Source: Deinococcus sp. QL22
GTDB taxonomy: Bacteria; Deinococcota; Deinococci; Deinococcales; Deinococcaceae
Reading direction: 5' to 3'
NCBI RefSeq assembly: GCF_023370075.1
Contig: NZ_CP097156.1
Location: forward strand, 1 to 64,000
DNA length: 64,000 nucleotides
The position numbers and the translations under genes are program-made. Of this stretch, positions 1 to 6,698 are shown one piece after another. Every line of letters begins with the position of its first letter. Positions within the stretch are counted from its first letter, which is position 1. The notes beneath the pieces were generated by a model. It saw only the letters and a list, made by a program, of their open reading frames with translations. It ran no database searches and was not told where the DNA came from.

Positions 1-177
1 GCTGGTGGGCGTGAGCGTGACGGTGATGGTGACCTTGCGAGGCTTGGCGAGCGCGGGGCGAGCGTGGCAATCGCGCATGGCGTCTCCAAGCGCCTGGTCG
101 ATGGCATAGCCGATGCCGCCGCCTTGAAGCTCTCCAAGAGAAGCGTGCGTCAGGTTCAAGTCCAGTGATTCACTCAT
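1..177 (-). CDS. Small phage protein, C-terminus cut by window edge
   Basis: An open frame begins at ATG 177 and runs off the left edge, giving 59 visible residues starting MSESLDLNLTHASLGELQGG. A strong GGAGGA ribosome site lies about six bases upstream. The visible part has a GGGIGYAID core, then D-C-x-x-RP and a basic-beta pattern ending RKVTITVTLTP. From memory this resembles small proteins found beside phage replication and recombination genes; that link is tentative and no function is assigned. It is transcribed leftward like the genes at 404-1191, but a rightward gene lies between them. Confidence 0.7.
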   Translation of the reverse strand, partial: MSESLDLNLTHASLGELQGGGIGYAIDQALGDAMRDCHARPALAKPRKVTITVTLTPTS

Positions 178-235
178 AAGTCCTCCAGGGGACGTGGGGG
201 CGCGCTAGGCTGGGCGAAAGGAGGTGAAACTCAAC

Positions 236-415
236 ATGACTCAACAAAAAAGAGGAGAGGCGGCGTGGATCGCCGTTCAGGTTGTCGTGCAACGGCTGGT
301 CGAAAAAGAGCTGATGACCCAAGAAGAAGCCACTGAACTGCTGCGGTCGGCACTGAAGCAGTCAGAAAAAATGCCAGACGAAACGATTCGCAGACTGACT
401 CGCTCACTCTCCTAG
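236..415 (+). CDS. Small helical protein of unknown function
   Basis: This 59-residue protein (MTQQKRGEAAWIAVQVVVQR...) has a very strong AGGAGGTGA ribosome site at 218-226. That site decides the start at ATG 236: the GTG at 224 lies inside the Shine-Dalgarno sequence itself. The protein is helical, with a hydrophobic N-terminal helix followed by a charged helix-turn-helix-like EEATELLRSALKQ segment. Its 3' end overlaps the opposing gene at 404-901 by 12 bases. Family unknown. Confidence 0.65.
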   Translation: MTQQKRGEAAWIAVQVVVQRLVEKELMTQEEATELLRSALKQSEKMPDETIRRLTRSLS

Positions 416-901
416 CCCTTCAAGGGTGGTGACGCGGTCGTGCAGGCTGTTGAGTTTGCGAGCCATCGTTTTCAGCAAGGTGTGTAGGTCGTCGTCCTCC
501 GGGCTGTGTTCGAGCACAGATTGGGGGGCGGCGTTCGTTGGGCTGGAGGGCCACTGCTGGGCGAGGAAAGCGCCGATCTGGTCTTCAGCCACGCCGTTTT
601 GACGCATGAGGTCAGCGACCGCGTCGGGGCCTTGCTGCAAGACCGCTGCACTCTCGTCGCTTCCAAGGGCCAGCAATTGCTGTTCGGAAACCGGGCTATC
701 CAATTCCGCAGCAATGCGTTGAAGCTCTGCGTCCACTACAGCTTCTAAGCTCATCGCCAGCGCGTGCGTCAGCCGCAAGCGGGCGCGGGCCGACAGGCTG
801 TCTGGCAGGGTCAAGGTGAAGTCAAGTCGGGTATGCAGCTCGTGCGGCGCGTACAGGTCAAAGGACAGCGAGGTGGAAGTAGGAAGTGGGGACGTGGTCA
901 T
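404..901 (-). CDS. Hypothetical phage protein, 165 aa
   Basis: The product starts MTTSPLPTSTSLSFDLYAPH. A beta-rich first half (LHTRLDFTLTLPDSL) is followed by a helical, acidic second half ending in a short coiled-coil-like stretch (LHTLLKTMARKLNSLHDRVTTLEGL). ATG 901 overlaps the stop of the upstream gene at 898-1191 by four bases (ATGA), so the two are probably translationally coupled. No catalytic motif or known domain is recognisable. Confidence 0.75.
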   Translation of the reverse strand: MTTSPLPTSTSLSFDLYAPHELHTRLDFTLTLPDSLSARARLRLTHALAMSLEAVVDAELQRIAAELDSPVSEQQLLALGSDESAAVLQQGPDAVADLMRQNGVAEDQIGAFLAQQWPSSPTNAAPQSVLEHSPEDDDLHTLLKTMARKLNSLHDRVTTLEGLGE

Positions 902-1191
902 TTGATCCTCACTTCTTCTAGGGGCGAGCGCACAGCGTCTGGCTTGGGCAAGTGGCCGAAAGCACTCAGCAGCAGGCTCAGAGCTTCAGGGTTGGTCGCG
1001 CCGTGGCGGTACAGCACCTGCAACAGCTTCATGGCGTGCACCACCGCCTCGGCGGAATTCATCCGACCATCCGTCTCGAACGTCACCCGTCCACTGGGCA
1101 CGCCAGCAACTGCGGGGAAGGACACGTGATGCCGCAGCGTGCTGTGAGCCTCAATCAGAATGTCGGTGGGCACGGGGGCAGCTTCAGTCAT
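898..1191 (-). CDS. Hypothetical phage protein, 97 aa
   Basis: The protein starts MTEAAPVPTDILIEAHSTLR and contains an FETDGRMNSAEAVVHAMKLLQVLYRHG segment that looks like a strand followed by a long helix. It is the first gene of a two-gene leftward unit, coupled by ATGA to 404-901. The next rightward gene starts 62 bases away, so 1192-1253 is a divergent promoter region. Function unknown. Confidence 0.75.
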   Translation of the reverse strand: MTEAAPVPTDILIEAHSTLRHHVSFPAVAGVPSGRVTFETDGRMNSAEAVVHAMKLLQVLYRHGATNPEALSLLLSAFGHLPKPDAVRSPLEEVRIK

Positions 1192-1242
1192 AGGTAGGCT
1201 CCGGCGTGGGCAAGTGCAGTCAGAGGCAGGCGGCGGGCGCGG

Positions 1243-1248
1243 TACGCT
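1243..1248 (+). promoter_or_regulatory. Putative -10 box of a leaderless transcript
   Basis: TACGCT lies five bases before the ATG at 1254, and no Shine-Dalgarno sequence is present. Deinococcus often uses this arrangement, with transcription starting at or beside the start codon. No convincing -35 box is visible. Confidence 0.45.
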
Positions 1249-1253
1249 GAGGA

Positions 1254-1769
1254 ATGCTGATCTTTGCCCTGCTCGCCATCGCGCTGCTGATCTACAACAC
1301 CAATCTCCTGATCCGCCGCACCCGCGCCCGCCAACCCATTCGCGCCGCGGGCTGGGGCTTGGCCTCCGGATTGGCCCTGCTGCTCTTCACCGTTACGAGC
1401 CTCAATCTCCCCGGAACGCCCGCCACCGTGTCCACCGCGCCGCCTCCTGCCCCCGCCGTGACCGCCCCCACCACGGAACGCACCCCCGCACAAAACCTGG
1501 CGATCCTGGCCGACCGCGATCCCAACGACCCCGCTATCGCCTCCCTGCTGGCCCGCCTTGATGCCGCCTGCCCGGAAAACGGCAGCCACGTCGCGGACAT
1601 CGTCGTGAACCTGCAACAGATGGTTCTCAGTGAATCGGGCCGCGACCTCAGCATTGAAAACGTCATGACGCAGCTGATCAACGCGCAAGAAGGCCCGGCC
1701 CAAGAGGGCGGAACGACCTGCCCAGAAACGGGAGCCCTGCTTGCCACGTTGATGATTGAAGGCATGTAG
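1254..1769 (+). CDS. Membrane-anchored protein with conserved two-Cys C-terminal domain (paralogue of 59545-60030)
   Basis: The 171-residue product has two hydrophobic segments (residues about 1-17 and 33-48), a Pro/Ala/Thr-rich linker (about 52-78) and a C-terminal domain. The domain contains LARLDAACPENGSHVADIV and, later, TTCPETGALLATLM. The same spaced pattern (ARLDAACPENG, VADI, VM-QL, TC--TG) occurs in the protein at 59545-60030, so the two are paralogues at opposite ends of the window. The paired cysteines suggest an exported, possibly disulfide-bonded domain. No enzyme motif is seen; function unknown. Apparently transcribed alone and leaderless. Confidence 0.8.
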   Translation: MLIFALLAIALLIYNTNLLIRRTRARQPIRAAGWGLASGLALLLFTVTSLNLPGTPATVSTAPPPAPAVTAPTTERTPAQNLAILADRDPNDPAIASLLARLDAACPENGSHVADIVVNLQQMVLSESGRDLSIENVMTQLINAQEGPAQEGGTTCPETGALLATLMIEGM

Positions 1770-1870
1770 GGAGAGTGGCGGTGAGGGCTTTTGCTCAGTC
1801 ATGGGTGGCTCCGGCGTATGCGTGAGGCAGTTCAGTAACGAGATCGAAACAAGACAACCTCTGCCTGGAA

Positions 1871-2122
1871 TCAGACAGAGGCGAAGGCCACAGAGGTTTC
1901 GATGGGTTGCAACAGGCTCTCGAAAGACACTTCGTAGAAGTCAGCGAGGTGGCGCAATTGGTTGTACTGGAACTTCTCGCCCCGTGTTCCGTCTTCGTAC
2001 TCCACGAGCGTGCGCTTATCAATCTCTGCGGCAAGTGCAACATCTTCCATCGTGAGATCACGAGCCATCCGCAGCTCCAGCAAGCGCCTGCCGTTTGGAC
2101 GGTAATTTTGGTTACGCTGCAT
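1871..2122 (-). CDS. XRE/Cro-CI-like transcriptional regulator, candidate prophage repressor
   Basis: Residues about 8-62 (GRRLLELRMARDLTMEDVALAAEIDKRTLVEYEDG) form a classical helix-turn-helix, followed by a short helical tail; total 83 aa. ATG 2122 is preferred to upstream starts because the longer frame reads through the operator region. Immediately upstream lie two copies of a 19-bp dyad (2130-2148 and 2164-2182), as expected for autoregulation. A third copy sits at the early promoter (4874-4892). Role as the master repressor is inferred from this placement; the gene at 2265 is the other candidate. Confidence 0.85.
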   Translation of the reverse strand: MQRNQNYRPNGRRLLELRMARDLTMEDVALAAEIDKRTLVEYEDGTRGEKFQYNQLRHLADFYEVSFESLLQPIETSVAFASV

Positions 2123-2129
2123 GCACACA

Positions 2130-2182
2130 GTGTATCGGGTGGTTACACAAAGAGCAAGGGTTAGTGTAACCACCCGATACAC
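2130..2182. promoter_or_regulatory. Twin operators O1/O2: perfect 19-bp inverted repeats between divergent regulators
   Basis: Positions 2130-2148 read gtgtatcgggtggttacac and positions 2164-2182 are its exact reverse complement, 15 bases away. Each 19-mer is itself a dyad, GTGTA-N9-TACAC. TACACA (2144-2149) rightward and TACACT leftward at O2 can serve as -10 boxes, so the sites would overlap promoters for both the XRE gene (leftward) and the gene at 2265 (rightward). A related site, identical at 14 of 19 positions, occurs at 4874-4892. Confidence 0.8.
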
Positions 2183-2264
2183 AAAAGTGTCGCAGTGGAC
2201 AATACAGAGCAAAATTTGACGGATCTGATGCTACGATAAACACTGCAAGCAGCAAAGAAGCGCA

Positions 2265-2861
2265 TTGTATGCAAGCTTTGCAGAGGCTTACACCGTGACC
2301 AGATACCGTACCCGTTCCGTAACCCCCCGTCCCCTCTCCATTGAGACAGCTGCTGACCGAGGCAAGGCTCTCAAACACTGGCTTGATTTACATAAAGTCC
2401 CTGTGACTGCCTTCGCTACGGCCTCGGGCATGAGCCGCCAGCAGCTGTACCGATATCTGGGGGGCGAAGCACTAGACCCTGAGGGCCGAGTGATCGATCT
2501 TGCCTACATGCCCCAAGACCGGGCTGAAGGCTTGATCACCGCAATGGGACTGACGGACTGGGAAGCGTGGGAAGTGCTGGGGATCCCCGATGATGCCAAA
2601 ACAACATTTAGAACGTTCCGCCCCTTCCCTGAGGGACATGGCCGGAAAGTGTCCGAAGTCATTGAGATCCGGCTGAGCGCTCCGATGGTGGGCGAAATCC
2701 CCTTACCCGCTGGCACGCTGGTTCGGATTGACCCGAATGTGACCGATGGCAAAATGCAGGTCATCCGCCTGGAAGACGGTCGCCTGTACTCGGTGAATGC
2801 GCTGATGTTGGAACGGGCAGGCGGAGAGCATTTGGGAACGCTGCTTTCCGCCCACTTTTAA
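2265..2861 (+). CDS. HTH regulator with possible S24/LexA-like C-terminal domain
   Basis: The N-terminal part (KALKHWLDLHKVPVTAFATASG followed by MSRQQLYRYLGG) reads as a lambda-repressor-like HTH. The C-terminal half (GEIPLPAGTLVRIDPNVTDGKMQVIRLEDGRLYSV) has the beta pattern of S24-type regulator domains, but the usual GDSM serine motif is not visible, so autocleavage is doubtful. The frame opens at TTG 2265; GTG 2295, with a weak GAGG upstream, is an alternative, so the start is uncertain. It faces the XRE gene across O1/O2, forming a cI/cro-like divergent pair. It overlaps the next leftward gene by four bases. Confidence 0.75.
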   Translation: MYASFAEAYTVTRYRTRSVTPRPLSIETAADRGKALKHWLDLHKVPVTAFATASGMSRQQLYRYLGGEALDPEGRVIDLAYMPQDRAEGLITAMGLTDWEAWEVLGIPDDAKTTFRTFRPFPEGHGRKVSEVIEIRLSAPMVGEIPLPAGTLVRIDPNVTDGKMQVIRLEDGRLYSVNALMLERAGGEHLGTLLSAHF

Positions 2862-3058
2862 TTCGTTGGGGGGGCGTTGGTCTCTCGCCACAGCTTCATG
2901 CGGTTGGCACGGAGGGTTTCTGCGGCGGCTGTACGCTGTTCTGGCGTATCAAAATGCGCGATGATCGCACCCTGCTTGATTTCGCGGCGAAAGGCATGTG
3001 CTGTTGCCAAAACATCTGCTTCTTCCCGCGACATTGGTGACTGTAGCTGATGCGACAT
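2858..3058 (-). CDS. Small hypothetical protein, 66 aa
   Basis: This short charged helical protein begins MSHQLQSPMSREEADVLATA and ends in an Arg/Asn-rich tail. A GAGGTGAG ribosome site lies about eight bases before ATG 3058. It is convergent with the regulator at 2265 and downstream of the peptide/TPR genes, so it may share their transcript, although an AT-rich stretch at 3080-3140 could hold its own promoter. Function unknown. Confidence 0.6.
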   Translation of the reverse strand: MSHQLQSPMSREEADVLATAHAFRREIKQGAIIAHFDTPEQRTAAAETLRANRMKLWRETNAPPTN

Positions 3059-3112
3059 TCTCTGGGCTCACCTCACTGTGTCGCCCAATACTAGAACAGT
3101 TCAAATTTCTAT

Positions 3113-3134
3113 GCGTAACAAAAGCGTAACAAAA
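3113..3134. repeat. Perfect tandem repeat, 2 x 11 bp (gcgtaacaaaa)
   Basis: Two adjacent identical 11-mers lie in an AT-rich gap between the 66-aa gene and the peptide gene. They could be part of a promoter or a protein-binding site for leftward transcription; no direct evidence for either. Confidence 0.5.
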
Positions 3135-3152
3135 ATTAGGTCAGGCCAGAAC

Positions 3153-3299
3153 TCAGGGTCGGCACCAGGGGCAGGGATCTTGCACGATATTGGCGGGTGG
3201 GGCAGAGACCGTCGCCAGGGGGGCGGCAGCCGCAACTGCGCTCAAGAGGGCACCAAAGAGAACCAACGCCTTAAGAAATGGTTTCACGCCACCTAGCAT
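3153..3299 (-). CDS. Putative secreted signalling prepropeptide, 48 aa
   Basis: This gene is very short. ATG 3299 overlaps the TAG stop of the TPR gene (ATGCTAG) and the frame ends at TGA 3153-3155. The product has a basic start (K6, K10), a hydrophobic core at residues 8-27 (LVLFGALLSAVAAAA), likely signal-peptidase sites in the AVAAAA/VSA region, and a short tail ending QDPCPWCRP. That is the layout of RRNPP-family prepropeptides (Phr, AimP, PapR), in which a C-terminal fragment is the signal. No Shine-Dalgarno is present, so translation is probably coupled to the receptor gene. GTG 3287 (MKPFLKALV...) is an alternative start. It could instead be an unrelated small secreted protein; the CPWC pair is unusual for such peptides. 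Confidence 0.6.
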   Translation of the reverse strand: MLGGVKPFLKALVLFGALLSAVAAAAPLATVSAPPANIVQDPCPWCRP

Positions 3300-4846
3300 A
3301 GGTATTCGGGACGGTGCAAGGAAAGCACACTCTGTACGTCTGGAGATAACATGTCCTCAATGCGCTGGATGCTCAGCGCCCATTCTGCGTGCCGGACGGG
3401 CTCGCCTGCTGCTTTTAGACTGCTGGCAATCAGCCCATAAGCTCGGAGCACGCGGCCCAGATTGACGACACGTTCACCGCCAAACGCGGCCAGACCCTCT
3501 TGCAGGCGCTTGCGCTCAGAGCGTGCCAGCTCATCCCGCTCCGCGATACCGATGGCTTCCAGAACCACGGTACGCCCCGTGCGGCCCGGTAGCTTGATCT
3601 CTTCTGAACCCGCAATGACGGTCTGGCCGCACAACAGGGCCTGCCCGTTGAGGTGCCAGCCCTGCGCCAAGGGGGCGAGCGGGCTGAGCATCAGCAGAAC
3701 CAGCTGCTCAGGCATATAGAGGCGGTAGATTCTGGAAAGTTCTGCAGAGGCCAGCAGCCGGGGCAACTGCTCTTCCAGGGTTTGAATCCGCTTCAAGCTA
3801 TTCGGGATGGGGACTCCATCTGCCGCCGCTGACAGCCCCAGCAAGGCCCAGGGCACGCCCTGATCTGGGCTGAGTGGGGGCGTGTCGCCCAAAAGATGGA
3901 GCGCGGCTCCAGCTAGCTTTGGGACACGCTTCATGGCGGACGAGGCCATATGACGGGCATAGGTGGCTTGTGGCTCATATTCAATGGCACTGAGATCGGG
4001 CACCTCTTCTTTGTTGATCAGCCCGCGCAGGGCGGTCGCCAACTGGAACCATGAATCGTTTGGGCTCAGCAGGGCGTCATCAGAAGAGCGGGCGGGCGGC
4101 AACATACAGAGAACATGCAGGAACTCTCGTAGACCTGCGTCATGAACGGTGTCGTTGTCATGGGTGCCCAGCGCCATGAGGGCATCTCCGTAGGCTCCCA
4201 GCGACATGAATGACCCGGCCAGGGTGCGTTGACCGAAGTTGCGCCGCTGGCTGGACATCGGGCGCATCAGCATCAGCTTGAGCTTGGCTGGATCGGCCAA
4301 GCCAACGATATTCCGCACCCGCTGCCACTCAAATTCCAGAGCCTGCAGGCGGTATTGCAGCCCCAAGGACTGGGCGAGAGTCACGGCCACCATCAGGTGC
4401 TCTTGAGCCCGCTGGTATTGCTTGCGCTGGACTGCCGCCATTCCTAAGGCGCTGTGCACCAGACAAGTGTTCTCCAGTTCAAGTGGACTGTGCCCAGTGA
4501 TCTCAACCCTGGCCGCCAGCACGTCGTCATAGAGCCGCAGAGCCACCTGAATCAGCATGCGGACGCCCTGTGCTGGATACGCCGTGATGTCAGAAAGTGC
4601 GTTCAATAAGGCGCCCCACTCCTGCGGGTTGGCCTTGGCCAACGCCAACTGCGTGCGCCGAACCATGCTGATCGCTTCGTCCTCTGGCGCAGACCACCAT
4701 TCGACCTGTTGACCGCTGTTGAGCAGCGCGTCGAAGGCGGCGGGGTCGTGCAGTGGCAGAGGCATGGATTCCCCATCTTGACCCACCAAAAGGTTTGACG
4801 TGGACACATTTGACCAAGTTGGTGGGAGACCCTCGTTGGTATGCAT
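3293..4846 (-). CDS. TPR-rich protein, candidate receptor for the adjacent peptide (Rap/AimR-like)
   Basis: The 517-residue product is almost all helical, with tetratricopeptide-like pairs, clearest around residues 115-170 (HSALGMAAVQRKQYQRAQEHLMVAVTLAQSLG) and near 210 (RTLAGSFMSLGAYGDALMALG). No N-terminal HTH is evident, so it would act like Rap (protein partner) rather than like a DNA-binding AimR. ATG 4846 is chosen because TATCAT lies six bases before it, a leaderless arrangement; an upstream GTG at 4870 lies inside an inverted repeat. The 3' end overlaps the secreted peptide gene, and the 5' end faces the early promoter and operator O3. It is longer than Rap or AimR (about 380 aa). Peptide sensing is inference from architecture. 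Confidence 0.75.
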   Translation of the reverse strand: MHTNEGLPPTWSNVSTSNLLVGQDGESMPLPLHDPAAFDALLNSGQQVEWWSAPEDEAISMVRRTQLALAKANPQEWGALLNALSDITAYPAQGVRMLIQVALRLYDDVLAARVEITGHSPLELENTCLVHSALGMAAVQRKQYQRAQEHLMVAVTLAQSLGLQYRLQALEFEWQRVRNIVGLADPAKLKLMLMRPMSSQRRNFGQRTLAGSFMSLGAYGDALMALGTHDNDTVHDAGLREFLHVLCMLPPARSSDDALLSPNDSWFQLATALRGLINKEEVPDLSAIEYEPQATYARHMASSAMKRVPKLAGAALHLLGDTPPLSPDQGVPWALLGLSAAADGVPIPNSLKRIQTLEEQLPRLLASAELSRIYRLYMPEQLVLLMLSPLAPLAQGWHLNGQALLCGQTVIAGSEEIKLPGRTGRTVVLEAIGIAERDELARSERKRLQEGLAAFGGERVVNLGRVLRAYGLIASSLKAAGEPVRHAEWALSIQRIEDMLSPDVQSVLSLHRPEYLC

Positions 4847-4852
4847 ATCGGC

Positions 4853-4900
4853 ATGATACACAGTTTGCACACTGTGTATCCATCTGTTACACTATCGACA
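4853..4900. promoter_or_regulatory. Divergent control region: early promoter with operator O3 and a 10-bp inverted repeat
   Basis: Rightward, TTGCAC (4865-4870) and TACACT (4888-4893) are 17 bases apart, a good promoter for the operon beginning at 4973. Operator O3, gtgtatccatctgttacac (4874-4892), fills the space between the boxes and matches O1 at 14 of 19 positions; the shared block extends left as TGCACAC. Leftward, TATCAT (4858-4853) precedes the TPR gene. A perfect inverted repeat, gatacacagt / actgtgtatc (4855-4864 and 4871-4880), overlaps all of this. Repression of the lytic operon from O3 is inference. Confidence 0.7.
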
Positions 4901-4972
4901 CCAAAAAGGGCCAGCCCCCGCAAGCGCAAATGCCTTGAGAAGCACGCAAGCGAGGGCCGGAAGGAGCTAAGT

Positions 4973-5371
4973 ATGCGTGAAATCACCCCCACCCGCAAGA
5001 CCACCCCCCGCACCCCCGCCACTTGCTGCGCCCGCTGCGGCATCAAGCTGAGCAACCCTGGCACGGTCGTCCTGGGCATCGGTGAAGTTGGCCCCGAGTG
5101 CATCAAGCACGTCAACGCCGCGCTGACCGACCTCGCTGCTGGCCCCTTGGCGCTGCTGGTAGCTCGGGGCGAGGTGCGTTTGAAGCTCCAGCTCTCCGCA
5201 GATGGCCTGAGCTGGATTCCTTCACATGACGCACTCAGCCAGTACATCGTGTGGGCAGACCGCGCAGGCATCAAGTTGCAGCACCGCATTGAGGTCAGTA
5301 CCCGGACGTACATCCTCACCATCAAGCCCCGGAGCCTCCAGGGGTACAGCGTGAAGTCGGTGCAGGCGTGA
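4973..5371 (+). CDS. Hypothetical Zn-binding early protein, 132 aa
   Basis: First gene of the long rightward operon; GGAG lies seven bases before ATG 4973. Near residue 15 a CCARCGIKL segment is followed by GPECIKH, a spacing that suggests a small zinc-binding knuckle. The C-terminal half is beta-rich (HRIEVSTRTYILTIKPRSL). Being promoter-proximal under operator O3, it is expected to be among the earliest lytic products. Function unknown. Confidence 0.75.
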   Translation: MREITPTRKTTPRTPATCCARCGIKLSNPGTVVLGIGEVGPECIKHVNAALTDLAAGPLALLVARGEVRLKLQLSADGLSWIPSHDALSQYIVWADRAGIKLQHRIEVSTRTYILTIKPRSLQGYSVKSVQA

Positions 5372-5763
5372 GCTTCGAGCCGGACGACTGCCCCGCCTGC
5401 GGGCGACTGCTGGACAACCACGGGACGTGCTGGAGCTGTGATGAAGAAGGCCCCGCCGAGACGCCCACGCCCCGCCTCGCCTTTTTCTCTGACCTTCGCG
5501 TGGGCCTGGGTGAGGACAGCGTGCCGGTGAATGACCCGGACGCGCTCGCCAAGGAAATCTTGCGCCGTTGGGACATGCCCGCCCTGCAAGCGGTGCAGAT
5601 CGCGGCGGTGGCCTGGGCAGGAGCACGGGTGCAATTCGCCACCCAGCAACCGGAGTTCATTTATTTCTACATCGCCACGCAGCCGCTGGACTGGAAGCAC
5701 GGGGACATCGACGAACCTGTGCCCGCCCGCACGGCTTACCGAGCTTCCAAGGCCCGTGCATGA
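5368..5763 (+). CDS. Hypothetical protein with N-terminal zinc ribbon, 131 aa
   Basis: Starts at GTG 5368, overlapping the previous TGA. The N-terminus has CPACGRLLDNHGTCWSC, two CxxC pairs typical of a zinc ribbon. The rest is a mixed alpha/beta domain (AVQIAAVAWAGARVQFATQQPEFIYFYI). No known family recognised; part of the coupled early operon. Confidence 0.75.
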   Translation: MSFEPDDCPACGRLLDNHGTCWSCDEEGPAETPTPRLAFFSDLRVGLGEDSVPVNDPDALAKEILRRWDMPALQAVQIAAVAWAGARVQFATQQPEFIYFYIATQPLDWKHGDIDEPVPARTAYRASKARA

Positions 5764-5996
5764 CCGTCTCCCCTGCCCCCGCCGTCATGGTCGAGAGCGG
5801 TTACCTGATCAAGACCTGCATCCGGGATGACCGGGCCGTGACGGTCACCCTCAGCCTGACCTATACCGCCGCGCTGCCTCATCCCCTGCCAGTCGAAACA
5901 CAGCTTGACCTGCACGACGCGCTGGGCACGGTGGATTTCAAGTCCAACCTCACCGCCCAGATCGACGCCTTGATTCGGCAGGCGGCAGGCGCATGA
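5760..5996 (+). CDS. Hypothetical protein, 78 aa
   Basis: ATG 5760 overlaps the previous stop (ATGA). The product is beta-rich at the start (YLIKTCIRDDRAVTVTLSLTYT) with a helical end (LTAQIDALIRQAAGA). A longer frame opens upstream, but the ATGA overlap and operon pattern favour this start. Unknown function. Confidence 0.7.
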   Translation: MTVSPAPAVMVESGYLIKTCIRDDRAVTVTLSLTYTAALPHPLPVETQLDLHDALGTVDFKSNLTAQIDALIRQAAGA

Positions 5997-6169
5997 CGCG
6001 GGCTGAACCCGTCCTCTCCGAGCATGCCCGGCGCAACCAGGCGCAACTGGCAATTCTGCGCCGAGCAGTGGCGGAGGTGCAGGCCAGCGCCCAGCCGCCT
6101 GTCCGTGACCTCACCTTGCCTGTGCTGCGCCGCCTGGAACCTGCGCCCCTGTCGGACGTCTTGCTGTGA
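5993..6169 (+). CDS. Small hypothetical protein, 58 aa
   Basis: This short frame exactly fills the space between its neighbours, overlapping both stops by four bases (ATGA at 5993, GTGA at 6166). The product is basic and helical (LSEHARRNQAQLAILRRAVAEVQ). The perfect fit in a chain of overlapping genes is the main evidence that it is translated. Confidence 0.65.
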   Translation: MTRAEPVLSEHARRNQAQLAILRRAVAEVQASAQPPVRDLTLPVLRRLEPAPLSDVLL

Positions 6170-6402
6170 TCTGGCCCCTCCGCTTCCGGCAGCCTGCACC
6201 GGCACCTGATCCCCATCAGAAAAACCCTGCCGTGGCTTTGGCGCTGTTCAACGCTTGGAAAGTCCTGCATGACGACCCTGACACCCTCGGCACACCCGCA
6301 GAAGAAGAGGCCTTCCGCCAACTCACCCTGTACGACGTGGCGCACCTGACTGGCTCGCTGTCTCGCCCTCGTCCCATCACCCGCCCGGAGGCCCGTCCAT
6401 GA
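6166..6402 (+). CDS. Hypothetical protein, 78 aa
   Basis: GTG 6166 overlaps the preceding TGA. The product is helical, with an acidic middle (FNAWKVLHDDPDTLGTPAEEEAFRQL). Its end carries the junction sequence GAGGCCCG..CATGA (6388-6402) that recurs at other gene boundaries in this operon and supplies the ribosome site of the next gene. Confidence 0.65.
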   Translation: MIWPLRFRQPAPAPDPHQKNPAVALALFNAWKVLHDDPDTLGTPAEEEAFRQLTLYDVAHLTGSLSRPRPITRPEARP

Positions 6403-6698
6403 CCCAGATCCAGCCCACGCCCCAGCCTGTGCCCGTGCCTGTCTATGCCCTGCACGAACGCCTCCCCCATCGTCCCCGCCCGAACGTGGTGCGGCGAATG
6501 GCCTTCCCCCTAATGGCCTTGGGCTTCATGGTGGCGCTGGTGGCCTTGATGAGTTTGGGCGGGGCGACCCGTGCGGATTTGCTGCCCTTGGCCGGGGTGC
6601 TGGTCACGGGCTGCCTGCTGTTCGCGGTGGGCGTGCGCGCCGCTCCGGGGAAAGTCAGCGAGTACATGGATTTGGGCGAGCTGGAGTGGCTGGAATGA
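6399..6698 (+). CDS. Small two-TM membrane protein, 99 aa
   Basis: After a Pro-rich N-terminus (about 30 residues) there are two hydrophobic segments (AFPLMALGFMVALVALMSLGG and LLPLAGVLVTGCLLFAVGV), then an acidic C-terminus (EYMDLGELEWLE). ATGA overlaps with both neighbours. Integral membrane location is clear; the role is unknown. Confidence 0.7.
   Translation: MTQIQPTPQPVPVPVYALHERLPHRPRPNVVRRMAFPLMALGFMVALVALMSLGGATRADLLPLAGVLVTGCLLFAVGVRAAPGKVSEYMDLGELEWLE

Noticed and set aside
1871..2212. Longer form of the XRE repressor starting at 2212
   Set aside because: The added 30 residues would be encoded by the operator palindromes; ATG 2122 gives a normal HTH protein.
4603..5700. Long leftward frame of 365 codons opposite the first early genes
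   Set aside because: It covers the operator/promoter region and two well-supported rightward genes; a shadow of GC-rich codon use.
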